Assembly: GCA_003223645.1 (NCBI GenBank)
Contig: QHVT01000008.1
Coordinates: forward strand, 186,001 to 250,000
DNA from: Acidobacteriota bacterium
GTDB taxonomy: Bacteria; Acidobacteriota; Thermoanaerobaculia; Gp7-AA8
Length of the DNA: 64,000 nucleotides
Direction of reading: 5' to 3'
The notes below the pieces were generated by a model. The model did no database searches. It was given only the letters and a program-made list of their open reading frames with translations, and was not told where the DNA came from. Shown here piece by piece: positions 54,608 to 62,885 of this stretch; the stretch's first letter is position 1, and each line of letters begins with the position of its first letter. The position numbers and the translations under genes were made by a program.

Positions 54608-56398
54608 TTAAGCGAGCTTCACCGACGCCTCGATGCGATGCCGTCCCTGCGGCCATGCTTTCAGGAACGCGCGCCACATCACTTTCGTGTCGATCTGCGT
54701 CGCCATGTCGAACTCCACCGCTTCCTGGCGATGCCGGCGCGCTTCGTCGTGACGCGGTGAATCGGGATAGCGCTCGAACCATTCGTCCCACGCCGCGACT
54801 GTTCCGGTCTCGAAGGCCGCGTTGAAATCGCCGTCCGCGATCGCGAGCCGCGCGATCGCGCGCCGCGCTTCCGCTGCCGACGCTCCGTCCGGCTTCGCCT
54901 TCAAGTACGCGTGCAGCGCTTCCGAAGTGCCCGCGCCTTTCGCCGCCTCCCACATCCGCGCGTCGTCGCCCGCATCGAGCACACTCAGTCGCTGCTTCGC
55001 ATCCTTCGCGAGGATCCCCTCCGGATACGCGCGCAGAAATTCTTCGAGTTTCGCGCGATCGCCTTTGCGCGCCTGATCGAAGGCCTGCGTCTCGCGCAGA
55101 TGATCTTCCGCATGCGCGGAGAGCGAGCTGTCGGGAAACTCTTCGAGAAACGCCGCCCACGCCCCCGCGTTCTTCGCCGCGAGCGCGACGCTGTACGCCG
55201 TCTCTTCGCGAATCTTCGCCGCCCCGAGCCGTTCGTTCGCCGCCACGGCGTGACGATCGTGTCCCCATCGCTCGAGGTAATCGCTCCACGCCGCCTCGGT
55301 GTCCATCGCCGAGGCGGTGTCGAACGCGAGCCGCTCCTCGATCGCGCGCTCCGCTTCGTCCGCGTGATCGTGCGGATACTTCGTGCGGTAGTCGCGGAAG
55401 GCGTTGTACGTATCCGCCGCGAGTGCCGCCGCCCACGCGACTTCGGCGCGCCGCAAGTCCTCCGTCGGCTCGTTCGCCTTCGCCAGCGTCCCCTCGGTGC
55501 GCGAGAACGTCGTCGGCATGTGCGACACGAACGGCGCGAGCGCCTCGGCGAAGACGCGCGCGCTCGGATAGCGCTTCGCGCGATCCTTCTCCAGCGCGCG
55601 CAAGACGACCGGCTCGAGGCCGAGAGGAAAATCGAGCTCCGGATTCGCCTCGTCGAACGACGGCGGCGGCTGCGTGAGATGTTTGACGATGTAGCCGTTC
55701 GGCGTGCGCGCGCTGAATGGCGGCACGCCCGTGACCATTTCGAAAAGCACGACGCCGAGGGAGTAGAGATCCGTGCGGCCGTCGAGCTCTTCGCCTTCCG
55801 GCAACTCGCCGAGCTGCTCCGGCGACATGTACTTCGGATTGCCCATGATCACGTCCTGCGTGATCTCCGCCTTCGACTTCACGTCCTTCGCGACGCCGAG
55901 GTCGATGATTTTTACGAGCAGGTGATCGTCGTGATCGAACGCCAGCATGATGTTGTCGGCGGAGACGTCGCGATGCAGCAGACCGCGCCGATGCACGTGA
56001 TCGAGTCCCGCCAGGACTTGCATCGCGATCTCCGTCGCGAGCGCGAGCGGAAGACGTCCGTTCTCCAGCTGCCACTGCCGCACGGTCGTGCCGTCGATGA
56101 ACTCCGCGACCATATAGCTCGTGCCGTCGGGGAGGATCGAGAAGTCGTGCATCACCGCGACGTTCGGATGATGGATCTGCGTCGCGAGCTGCGCTTCGCG
56201 CAGGAAGCGCTGACGATACGTTTCGTCGGCGAGCAGTGCCGCGCGCATCGTCTTCACCGAACGGAACGCGTCGAGATGGATGTGCCGCGCTTTGTACACC
56301 TCCCCCATCCCGCCCACCCCGAGCAGGCCGACGATCTCGTACTTGCCATCGAGCACGGTGCCCCGCGCAAGGACCGACGTGCTTTCCGTCATCTGCAC
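54608..56398 (-). CDS. Ser/Thr protein kinase with C-terminal caspase-type repeats
   Basis: Hanks-type kinase domain (residues about 20-285): glycine loop LLGVGGMGEVYKA, Lys49 in SVKTM, catalytic loop HRDVSADN (142-149; the Lys of HRDLKP is replaced by Ser as in many bacterial kinases), metal motif DLGVAK (166) and SPEQ. No transmembrane helix. The C-terminal 300 residues hold about seven repeats of the form W/Y-x-x-F/Y-L-x-x-x-P-x-(S/G)...A...L, for example AWAAFLEEFPDSSLSAHA and AWDEWFERYPDSPRHDEA. Similar repeats follow caspase domains in other bacteria. 596 aa. Adjacent to, and convergent with, the protease genes. Confidence 0.88.
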   Translation of the reverse strand: MQMTESTSVLARGTVLDGKYEIVGLLGVGGMGEVYKARHIHLDAFRSVKTMRAALLADETYRQRFLREAQLATQIHHPNVAVMHDFSILPDGTSYMVAEFIDGTTVRQWQLENGRLPLALATEIAMQVLAGLDHVHRRGLLHRDVSADNIMLAFDHDDHLLVKIIDLGVAKDVKSKAEITQDVIMGNPKYMSPEQLGELPEGEELDGRTDLYSLGVVLFEMVTGVPPFSARTPNGYIVKHLTQPPPSFDEANPELDFPLGLEPVVLRALEKDRAKRYPSARVFAEALAPFVSHMPTTFSRTEGTLAKANEPTEDLRRAEVAWAAALAADTYNAFRDYRTKYPHDHADEAERAIEERLAFDTASAMDTEAAWSDYLERWGHDRHAVAANERLGAAKIREETAYSVALAAKNAGAWAAFLEEFPDSSLSAHAEDHLRETQAFDQARKGDRAKLEEFLRAYPEGILAKDAKQRLSVLDAGDDARMWEAAKGAGTSEALHAYLKAKPDGASAAEARRAIARLAIADGDFNAAFETGTVAAWDEWFERYPDSPRHDEARRHRQEAVEFDMATQIDTKVMWRAFLKAWPQGRHRIEASVKLA

Positions 56399-56408
56399 AA
56401 CTGTAGCG

Positions 56409-56792
56409 CTATCGCGCCTTCAACGAGCGTGCGATCAATCCGATGCCGCCCATCAACAGCACCAGCATGAGCAGCGTGTTGAAGAGACTCGTCGGGCGAA
56501 AGTAGATGTCGAGATGCGAGAGGATCCCGATGAACAGGATCACCGCGCCGGCCAGCGTGAGCACCCAGCCGACGATTGACTTGCCGTCGAAAAACAGAAA
56601 CGCGATGCCGACGATGAACGGCAGCAGCGACAGCCCGAACGCGTTGTAGCCCCACAGCTGCCAGTAGCCGCTCGTGACCGTGACCTGGTTCGTGAGCAGC
56701 CACCCGCCCGCCACCGCCATCGCAAATCCGATGAAGAACGTAGCGATCCCGCCCTCGGTGCCACCCGCGCCGCGAATTTCGTGCATGGCCAA
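56409..56792 (-). CDS. Small multi-span membrane protein, 127 aa
   Basis: Four hydrophobic helices: GIATFFIGFAMAVAGGWLLT, GLSLLPFIVGIAFLFF, GWVLTLAGAVILFIGILSHL, and LLMLVLLMGGIGLIA. The N-terminus is cytosolic-like. Unknown family. It lies upstream of the kinase on the same strand, 10 bp away, and is divergent from the 57034 gene, so it is likely co-transcribed with the kinase and could be its membrane partner (inference). Confidence 0.65.
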   Translation of the reverse strand: MAMHEIRGAGGTEGGIATFFIGFAMAVAGGWLLTNQVTVTSGYWQLWGYNAFGLSLLPFIVGIAFLFFDGKSIVGWVLTLAGAVILFIGILSHLDIYFRPTSLFNTLLMLVLLMGGIGLIARSLKAR

Positions 56793-56845
56793 AGGATAGT
56801 CGAAGGCGGCTGCGCGGATGCCAGTGCGCGGCTACGCCGATGGCC

Positions 56846-56920
56846 ACATCCGCCATCTGCCATCCGCCATCTGCCATCTGCCATCTGCCATCCGCAAAGC
56901 CGCCATCAGCGAAGCCGCCA
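56846..56920. repeat. Heptamer array, family F (CATCTGC/CATCCGC)
   Basis: About nine CATCTGC/CATCCGC units plus GCCGCCATC words in the intergenic gap before the nucleoside phosphorylase-fold gene. Same units as at 60808-60991 and 50965-51184. Only one orientation is present. Confidence 0.82.
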
Positions 56921-57033
56921 TCGCGCGCAGCGCACGTTTCTGCCTTCTTTGCCGCACACCACTTTTCAGGTACATTGCTCGTCGTCCCCAATCCGCCGCC
57001 ACAACTCACTTCGTGCCGTCAATGGAGAGCGCC

Positions 57034-58155
57034 ATGGAAAAGAATCGCTTTACCGATACCTATCGGACGCAGAACACCGGCAAGCCGCTCCCGTTGCCGA
57101 TCATCGATTGGACGCGCATCGGCTACACCGCGCCGACGGTGATCAGCGGCGAATACGACGGCTCGAGCGCGCCGCTGCCGAAGGCGGACGTCGTCGTCAT
57201 CACGTGGACGTCCGCCGAGTGGAACGCGTTCGACCACGTCTTCGTCAACAGCGGCTCGACGCGTTATCCCGACGATCGAGACTGGGAGCATGCGTGGCAT
57301 ACGTACAGCCGCAATGTCCCGTCGAGTATGACGTCCGACAATACGACCGCGCCTTTGTGGGGTCTCTATCGCGTCATCGAAATGAAGGCGTCGAAGAAGA
57401 AAACAATTCGCGTGCTGCTCTTCAAATGCGACACGCACCTGGCGCACCCGCCATACGCCAGCGGCCTCGAACAAATTACGAATCAGTTGATCGATGAGAC
57501 GGGCTGCTCCTGGATCTGGTCGATCGGTACCGCCGGCGGCGCGAAAGAATCCGAAAACCTCGGCGACGTCGTCATTACGAACGCCGGACACATTCAATTG
57601 AAGCTTTCGGAAAATCTCTCGTCGGGCCTCAACAATAAAACCGTCAAAGGAACGGCGTTCCCGTCGACGAAACTCTTCAACACCGTGCAAAGGCACTTCT
57701 TCTTCGACATGGCCACTGTCGTCACATGGCCGGTACTGAGCTCGATGCTGGAAGAGCTGCAGCAGCAGGATTCCGGCGCGAAGTCGCTGACACTTTCCGA
57801 TCTCGTCAATCCGCCGCTCGATCCGAAAAATCTCAAGCAATCGAAAATCCTTCCGAAAGACGGACAGCCGCTCCTGACCACCGACTTCTACTACATCGCC
57901 TCGGGGGCCGAAGCCGCGAAATGGTCGGTGCTGGAGATGGACGACGCGGTGATCGGCTACGTCGCCCAGCAGAAGAAAACGAGCTTCTGCTTCTCGCGCA
58001 ATATTTCTGATCCCATCGTGCCGGCCAAGGCCAAGGGCAAAACAATCGACAATTCGATTCGCGGAGATTGGTCGAGCGCGGTCTACACCCGCTTCGGCTT
58101 CTACACGAGCTTCAATGGAGCGCTCGCGACGTGGGCGGCGCTAACGGCGATGTAA
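57034..58155 (+). CDS. Nucleoside phosphorylase/nucleosidase-fold protein, 373 aa
   Basis: PNP/UDP-phosphorylase superfamily fold. KADVVVITWTSAEWNAF is the opening strand/helix of this fold, quoted as VVVITWTSAEW; SIGTAGGAKE with LGDVVITNAG is the IGTxGG/LGDV phosphate and base-binding core. Residue spacing matches conflict-system nucleosidases that are longer than housekeeping PNPs. No signal peptide. GGAG (57024-57027) supports the ATG at 57034 (an ATG at 57022 is also in frame). The next gene, a DNase II homologue, begins 14 bp after its stop. Might cleave free nucleosides, NAD+ or modified nucleotides; the substrate is unknown. Confidence 0.75.
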   Translation: MEKNRFTDTYRTQNTGKPLPLPIIDWTRIGYTAPTVISGEYDGSSAPLPKADVVVITWTSAEWNAFDHVFVNSGSTRYPDDRDWEHAWHTYSRNVPSSMTSDNTTAPLWGLYRVIEMKASKKKTIRVLLFKCDTHLAHPPYASGLEQITNQLIDETGCSWIWSIGTAGGAKESENLGDVVITNAGHIQLKLSENLSSGLNNKTVKGTAFPSTKLFNTVQRHFFFDMATVVTWPVLSSMLEELQQQDSGAKSLTLSDLVNPPLDPKNLKQSKILPKDGQPLLTTDFYYIASGAEAAKWSVLEMDDAVIGYVAQQKKTSFCFSRNISDPIVPAKAKGKTIDNSIRGDWSSAVYTRFGFYTSFNGALATWAALTAM

Positions 58156-58168
58156 GCAAGGAGAATTC

Positions 58169-59209
58169 ATGTCCCTCAGCGCAATCGGAGACAGCGGCAA
58201 AGCGGTCGACTGGTGGTTCATCTACAAAGTTCCGAAGGATGCGAAAGCGGCCGACAAGAGCGGCAAGCCGGCGACCGGCTTCGAGTACGCCTATTTCGAT
58301 TCCGACAGCAAAGCGCTGGCCGGCTCGAAACATCTGCTCAATGACACGACCAATGCACTGCGCCTGACGCTGCAGCAGCTTCCCGTCAGCGGTCATCCCA
58401 CCGTCGGCGTCGTTTATTACAACGACGAATATCCGTCGAGTTTGCACAAGACCAACAACGACGACAAGGGCCACTGCAAAGGCGTGCTCGCGTTCGACAC
58501 GGCAGCCAACAGCGCGATCTGGCTCCTGCACTCGACGCCACGCTATGCGACGCCCGGCTCCTTCGATTTTCCGTCGGACGAGCTCGATTATGGGCAGACG
58601 TTTCTCTGCATCACGCTGAAGGACGTCAAGACCGCCGAGGCGATTGCGACACAGATGCTGTCCCAGCAGGGACCGCAGGCGTACGGGCCCACACTGCCGA
58701 AAGCCGCGGGCAGCGTGTGGAGCGACCTCACTGCCGGAAAATTCACACTGTCGAAAACGCCGAGCGACATCACGTTCACGTCGAAGGCGGGCAACAAGTT
58801 CCGCAGCATCGCTAAGAGCCGCTTGTGGGGACAGGACCTCTGGAGCGACGAAGTCGGCGACGACCTCGGCGTGAATCTCGACGTCGAGTCGTGGCGCCGC
58901 GGAACGACTCCCTCGACGACCGACAGCAACAAGACAGACGACATCGTCGACGTCGTCGACGTCGATTTCGGTCCGCTGCAATTTCCCTATGCCTGGCCGG
59001 AGACGAAAGACCACGCCAAATGGGCGCAGTCGATCGAAACAACAGGAAAACCGGCCGCCGATTGGGTCTGCATCGCGGACATCAATCGCCAAACGTCACA
59101 GTCGAAGCGCGGCGGCGGCTCGATCTGCTTCCAGCACCCCGCATTGTGGAAATGCCTCGCACAGATCGATCAGGTCACGCCGCCGGAGTTGAAGAAGAAA
59201 ACGAAGTGA
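58169..59209 (+). CDS. DNase II-family nuclease lacking a signal peptide, 346 aa
   Basis: Clearly related to acid DNase II, the lysosomal enzyme of animals. The order of motifs is the same: GDSGKAVDWWFIYKVP near the N-terminus, VVYYNDEYP, GHCKGVLAFD with the first catalytic His102 and Lys104, YGQTFLCI, and C-terminal DHAKWA with His282 and Lys284, followed by CIADINRQTSQSKRGGGSIC. The two HxK motifs together form the phospholipase-D-like active site. Unlike animal enzymes there is no signal peptide: the family core begins at residue 8, so it is probably cytosolic. Downstream of the PNP-fold gene by 14 bp with AAGGAGAATTC upstream. Expected activity: metal-independent DNA cleavage. Confidence 0.85.
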   Translation: MSLSAIGDSGKAVDWWFIYKVPKDAKAADKSGKPATGFEYAYFDSDSKALAGSKHLLNDTTNALRLTLQQLPVSGHPTVGVVYYNDEYPSSLHKTNNDDKGHCKGVLAFDTAANSAIWLLHSTPRYATPGSFDFPSDELDYGQTFLCITLKDVKTAEAIATQMLSQQGPQAYGPTLPKAAGSVWSDLTAGKFTLSKTPSDITFTSKAGNKFRSIAKSRLWGQDLWSDEVGDDLGVNLDVESWRRGTTPSTTDSNKTDDIVDVVDVDFGPLQFPYAWPETKDHAKWAQSIETTGKPAADWVCIADINRQTSQSKRGGGSICFQHPALWKCLAQIDQVTPPELKKKTK

Positions 59210-59211
59210 GG

Positions 59212-59316
59212 ATTGTGGTGACCGCTGAGGATTGTGGTGACCGCTGCCCTCAGCGGTCACAGCCCGCCTATGGCGGCGCCAAGCGGCGCGACCGCTGAGA
59301 GCAGCGGTCGCCACAA
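59212..59316. repeat. Palindromic element, family L copy 2, multi-unit (GACCGCTG)
   Basis: Repeated GTGGTGACCGCTG, CAGCGGTCAC and GCGACCGCTG...CAGCGGTCGCC words. It begins 3 bp after the DNase II stop and extends into the 3' end of the convergent 59268 gene, supplying that gene's last codons. Confidence 0.88.
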
Positions 59317-59927
59317 GTTCTGCGCCAGTCTTCATCGAAGTCGTCCGCGTCATTGGATTCGCCATGCGTCATGGATGGGAATCCCAGCTCGTTCGCTGTC
59401 GCAATCCACGACCGCTGAAAATCGTCGCGCTGATGATGCGGCAGCATCACGCCTCGCGAATACAAATAGATGTGCAGCATCTCGCCCGCCCACGCGGCCG
59501 CCATGAAATCCGCGGTCGACGACGGCTCGTGCGGCATCGGCTTCCAACCAACCGGAATCTGCCACGGCGTCGGATTGAGAATGAGCGTGTACTCCTTCTG
59601 TTTCGCGTGATCGGCCGATGCGAGCAGCGTGAGGATGCCGGGCTCCGGCGCGCGCCCGATGCCCGGCTCGTTCAAATCCTCCGTCACGATCACGCGATAT
59701 TCGGGCGTGCTGAAGTATCGAAAAAGCTCGTGCCCGCGCGACGTGGCGGCCCAGCGAACGAATCCGTCGCGCGTCGCCGCCGACGTGTTGCGAATCTGCC
59801 GCTCCGTGAATCGAATCACGCCGTAATCATCGCGACGGATCGCCTCGCCGGCGAGAATGATTCCGGACGATTGCGCGGCAACCGACCACGCAACGAGCAG
59901 CATCGCGGCGACGAGAAGGGATCGCAC
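59268..59927 (-). CDS. Small secreted protein of unknown function, 219 aa
   Basis: A GTG at 59927 gives a signal peptide (MRSLLVAAMLLVAWSVAA, GTG read as Met); an ATG at 59903 would give a truncated one. The body (DDYGVIRFTERQIRNTSAA, RYFSTPEYRVIVTEDLNEP, LNPTPWQIPVGWKPMPHEP, AAWAGEMLHIYLYSRG) is not a family I know. The last residues, GDRCSQRSRRLAPP, are encoded by the family L repeat, so the original C-terminus was probably different. Divergent from the LytTR regulator. Confidence 0.6.
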   Translation of the reverse strand: MRSLLVAAMLLVAWSVAAQSSGIILAGEAIRRDDYGVIRFTERQIRNTSAATRDGFVRWAATSRGHELFRYFSTPEYRVIVTEDLNEPGIGRAPEPGILTLLASADHAKQKEYTLILNPTPWQIPVGWKPMPHEPSSTADFMAAAWAGEMLHIYLYSRGVMLPHHQRDDFQRSWIATANELGFPSMTHGESNDADDFDEDWRRTCGDRCSQRSRRLAPP

Positions 59928-60065
59928 GAAAGTACTGTAGCGGATTCGCGGAGCAACGGTCTCGCAACGTTCCACCGAACTTTTCGAGACGGATCGGCGA
60001 ACGCCGCAAACCCCGGGGGGAGGCAATGAGTATTCTCCAACCGGGACCTGGAGATCTTCCGCAAA

Positions 60066-60806
60066 ATGCGCATCATCATCGTCGACGACGAACCGCTGGC
60101 GCGTGCGCGCATGCGCCAGGTGCTCGGAGACCTCGGCGCGCAGATCGCGGCCGAGTGCAGTGACGTGGCCGAGGCGCGCGCGGCGATCGAGGTGAGCAAC
60201 GCGGACGCGGTGTTCCTCGACATCGAGATGCCCGGCGCGAGCGGACTCGATCTCGCGCGCGAGCTCGAAGCGGCCGGACATCCGCTGGTCGTGTTCGTGA
60301 CCGCGCATCCGCAGTACGCCGTGAAGGCGTTCGACGTCGCGCCGGTCGACTACGTGCTCAAGCCCGCCGAGACCGTGCGCTGCCGCCGCGCGTTGAAGCG
60401 CATCGAGCGGATCCTCGAAGCGCGGCGAACGATGCCGGACAACGGAAGCGGCGGCGGAAAATATCTCGATCGCGTCTTCGTCAAGGAAGGCGACCGCCTC
60501 GTGCATCTGCCGACGAAAGACATCGAAGTGATCGAAGCGCTCGGCAATTACGTGAAGCTGCGCGCCCTGGGCCGCTCGTTCGTCGTGCGCGGCAGCTTGT
60601 CCGCACTCGAGGGGCGGCTCAATCCGACGCGTTTCGTGCGTACGCATCGCTCGTACATCGTCAATGTGTCGCGCGTGCGAGAGCTGCAACCGCTGTCGCA
60701 CGGCGACTACAACGTGCTCCTCGACAGCGGCCAGACGGCGCCGCTGAGCCGCGTCTATCGCGACCGCTTCCACATGTTCGTGCTGTCGAGCACGGACAAG
60801 CAATAG
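60066..60806 (+). CDS. LytTR-type response regulator
   Basis: Receiver domain (residues 1-118) with DD in IIIVDDEPLARARM, phospho-acceptor Asp52 in FLDIEMPG, and KP in VLKPAE; a LytTR DNA-binding domain follows (about residues 135-246), marked by RVFVKEGDRLVHLPTKDI, EALGNYVKLR and FVRTHRSYIVN. 246 aa. Partner of the histidine kinase that follows after repeat elements. Confidence 0.93.
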   Translation: MRIIIVDDEPLARARMRQVLGDLGAQIAAECSDVAEARAAIEVSNADAVFLDIEMPGASGLDLARELEAAGHPLVVFVTAHPQYAVKAFDVAPVDYVLKPAETVRCRRALKRIERILEARRTMPDNGSGGGKYLDRVFVKEGDRLVHLPTKDIEVIEALGNYVKLRALGRSFVVRGSLSALEGRLNPTRFVRTHRSYIVNVSRVRELQPLSHGDYNVLLDSGQTAPLSRVYRDRFHMFVLSSTDKQ

Positions 60807-60807
60807 A

Positions 60808-60991
60808 TGGCGGATGGCGGATGGCGGATGGCGGATGGCGGAGAATACTGCAAGCTTGCCTCGCCATCTGCCATCCGCCATCCGCCATCTGCCTGACGGT
60901 ATGGGGCAGGTTTTCCAACCTGCCCCCCGGGAGGCAGGCTGGAAAGCCTGCCCCACACCGCCATCTGCCATCCGCCCTCTGCCATCCGTCA
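60808..60991. repeat. Nested element: family F heptamer arms around a family K palindrome
   Basis: GGCGGAT units (60808-60840), then CATCTGCCATCCGC units, then GGGGCAGGTTTTCCAACCTGCC...GGCAGGCTGGAAAGCCTGCC (60902-60958), then CATCTGCCATCCGCC units again. It fills the gap between the response regulator and kinase genes. Confidence 0.85.
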
Positions 60992-61072
60992 ATCCGGCTC
61001 GTGTCGCCCGTGGACCGTCTCGACACCCACGGTGGACTTTCCGGCACGCAGCGGCACTATCGTACGCACGAA

Positions 61073-62836
61073 ATGAGCGATAGCGCGCCGATCCTGACGC
61101 CGCGCCAGCGGTGGTCGATCACCGGCGGCATTGTGCTTCTGGTGATGGCGGCACGCGTGGCGGTCATCATTACGGCCGCGCGATTTTTCGGACTCGACCT
61201 CAAGAACGAAGTCGCGTCCGTCCTCGGCGGCGCGGGACTGATCGCCGCATTGCCGCTCGGCATTGCAGTCGTCGAGCGAATGCTCGCGCACGAAAAGCGG
61301 CGGTGGTGGCTGGAGCCGCTGGTTCTCCTCGCATACGGCGCGTTCTCCGGTCTCCTCGGACTGCTGTCGTATTTCACGATCATTCCGATGCCCGACTGGG
61401 AATCGGTGGTCATGACGTTTCGCATTTCTTTTCCGTTGGTCGCAACGGCGAGCATGCTGCTGCTGTCGATCGCGATCGGTGTGATCAGTGCGATCCAGCG
61501 CTACAGGCTCGCGCTCGACGCGGACTTGCGACGACTGGAATTCGAGGCCGCGGCCGCACAGCGGACGCGCGAACTGATTGAACAGCGAATGCGTCCGTCG
61601 TTCGTCATCGGCACGCTCGAACGAATCGCATCGATGCTCGATTCCGGCGATCCCGGCGCCGAACCGCTGCTCCTCCGGCTCGCGCGCCACGAGCGGCGGC
61701 TATTACAGGACGTACCGGCGGAAACGGCTCCTTCCCCGACGGCACCGCAAGCCGAGACGCAATGGAGCGCGCCGATTACAGGCGCACTCGTTCTCTATTT
61801 CACGGTATCGATTTTCACCGACATGCAATTTATTGCCTGGCAGGGCACCTGGAATCTGCTGGTGATGACGTTGACGTCCGCCATGTTGTGGCTCGCGATT
61901 GGACCGCTTCTCAATGAGGTGATCGATCGTCTGGTTCGATTTCGCTTCATTGTAGCCATCGGATTCGCGGCGATTGCAGCGTTAACAGCAGCGGCCATGG
62001 TCACCGTGGGCAGCATTTCGACATTATGGAAAATACTGGACGCCGGCGAATTCGCCGAGGCGCCTATGTTTTTCTCATTCATTATGTGGCGGAATGCATT
62101 GACCGCCTGTGTCATTGCGGCGAGCAGTTTCGCGGCCGGATTCGCGCGCGTGATGTTCGAGGCACGGGCGGGAGCGGCGCGAGCGAGAGAACAGCTCTTT
62201 CACGCCGAGGCAAGGGAGCTGGAGGCGCGGTTCCACCCGCATTTTCTCTTCAATGCCCTCGGCTCGATTGCGGCGCTGATTCGCAGCGACGCGGCGGCGG
62301 CGGCGACCATGTGCCGCCGTCTGGCCGGCCTCGTCTCGAAGACGATCGCCTGCGCCGGAGCGGACCGCTGGCGGCTCGAGGAAGAGCTCGACCTCGTGTC
62401 CGACTACCTCTCGGTGCAGACCACGCGGTTCGGAGACCGGCTGCGGATCGTCAGCTGGAGCATCCACGGCGCGGCACGGCAGGAGGCGATTCCGCGGCTG
62501 ATCCTCCAGCCGCTGATTGAAAACATTTTCAAACATGCCGTCGCCGTGACGAACCATTCCATAGACGCCGGCGTAAGTGTCCGCAGGCGCCGCCAGCGTC
62601 TCGATATTCGTGTTTGGAACTCGACGAACGGCGTGAGTCCGCGATTGTCCCATGGACGCGGGTTGGCGTTCGTGTCGCGACGCGTCCGCGATGCCGGCGG
62701 CGAAATTACAATCGCCTTCGACAATGGACAATTCAATGTCCACTGTTCGATTCCGGTCATTCGTCCCACAATCGAACAGACTGCCCACACTACAATCCCG
62801 ATTCAGTCCGACTCACCACGTCCACAGTCCGTTTAG
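61073..62836 (+). CDS. LytS-like sensor histidine kinase with a degenerate second kinase segment, 587 aa
   Basis: Membrane sensor kinase paired with the LytTR regulator. Two similar halves: four hydrophobic helices (about residues 15-150) and an ELIEQRMRPSFVIGTLERIA segment (about 168-187), then another four hydrophobic helices (about 225-360) and EARFHPHFLFNALGSIA (His about 390). The second is a normal LytS-type phosphorylation site; the first has Arg-Pro-Ser where the His should be, so it cannot be phosphorylated there. The ATPase region follows (LQPLIENIFKHAV, GRGLAFVSRRV). Starts at 61073 with no clear Shine-Dalgarno. Probably relays to the LytTR regulator. Confidence 0.85.
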   Translation: MSDSAPILTPRQRWSITGGIVLLVMAARVAVIITAARFFGLDLKNEVASVLGGAGLIAALPLGIAVVERMLAHEKRRWWLEPLVLLAYGAFSGLLGLLSYFTIIPMPDWESVVMTFRISFPLVATASMLLLSIAIGVISAIQRYRLALDADLRRLEFEAAAAQRTRELIEQRMRPSFVIGTLERIASMLDSGDPGAEPLLLRLARHERRLLQDVPAETAPSPTAPQAETQWSAPITGALVLYFTVSIFTDMQFIAWQGTWNLLVMTLTSAMLWLAIGPLLNEVIDRLVRFRFIVAIGFAAIAALTAAAMVTVGSISTLWKILDAGEFAEAPMFFSFIMWRNALTACVIAASSFAAGFARVMFEARAGAARAREQLFHAEARELEARFHPHFLFNALGSIAALIRSDAAAAATMCRRLAGLVSKTIACAGADRWRLEEELDLVSDYLSVQTTRFGDRLRIVSWSIHGAARQEAIPRLILQPLIENIFKHAVAVTNHSIDAGVSVRRRRQRLDIRVWNSTNGVSPRLSHGRGLAFVSRRVRDAGGEITIAFDNGQFNVHCSIPVIRPTIEQTAHTTIPIQSDSPRPQSV

Positions 62837-62885
62837 CCACAATTCACATCCACTGACGATTGTGTCCGCGCACAATGCGCGCGTC

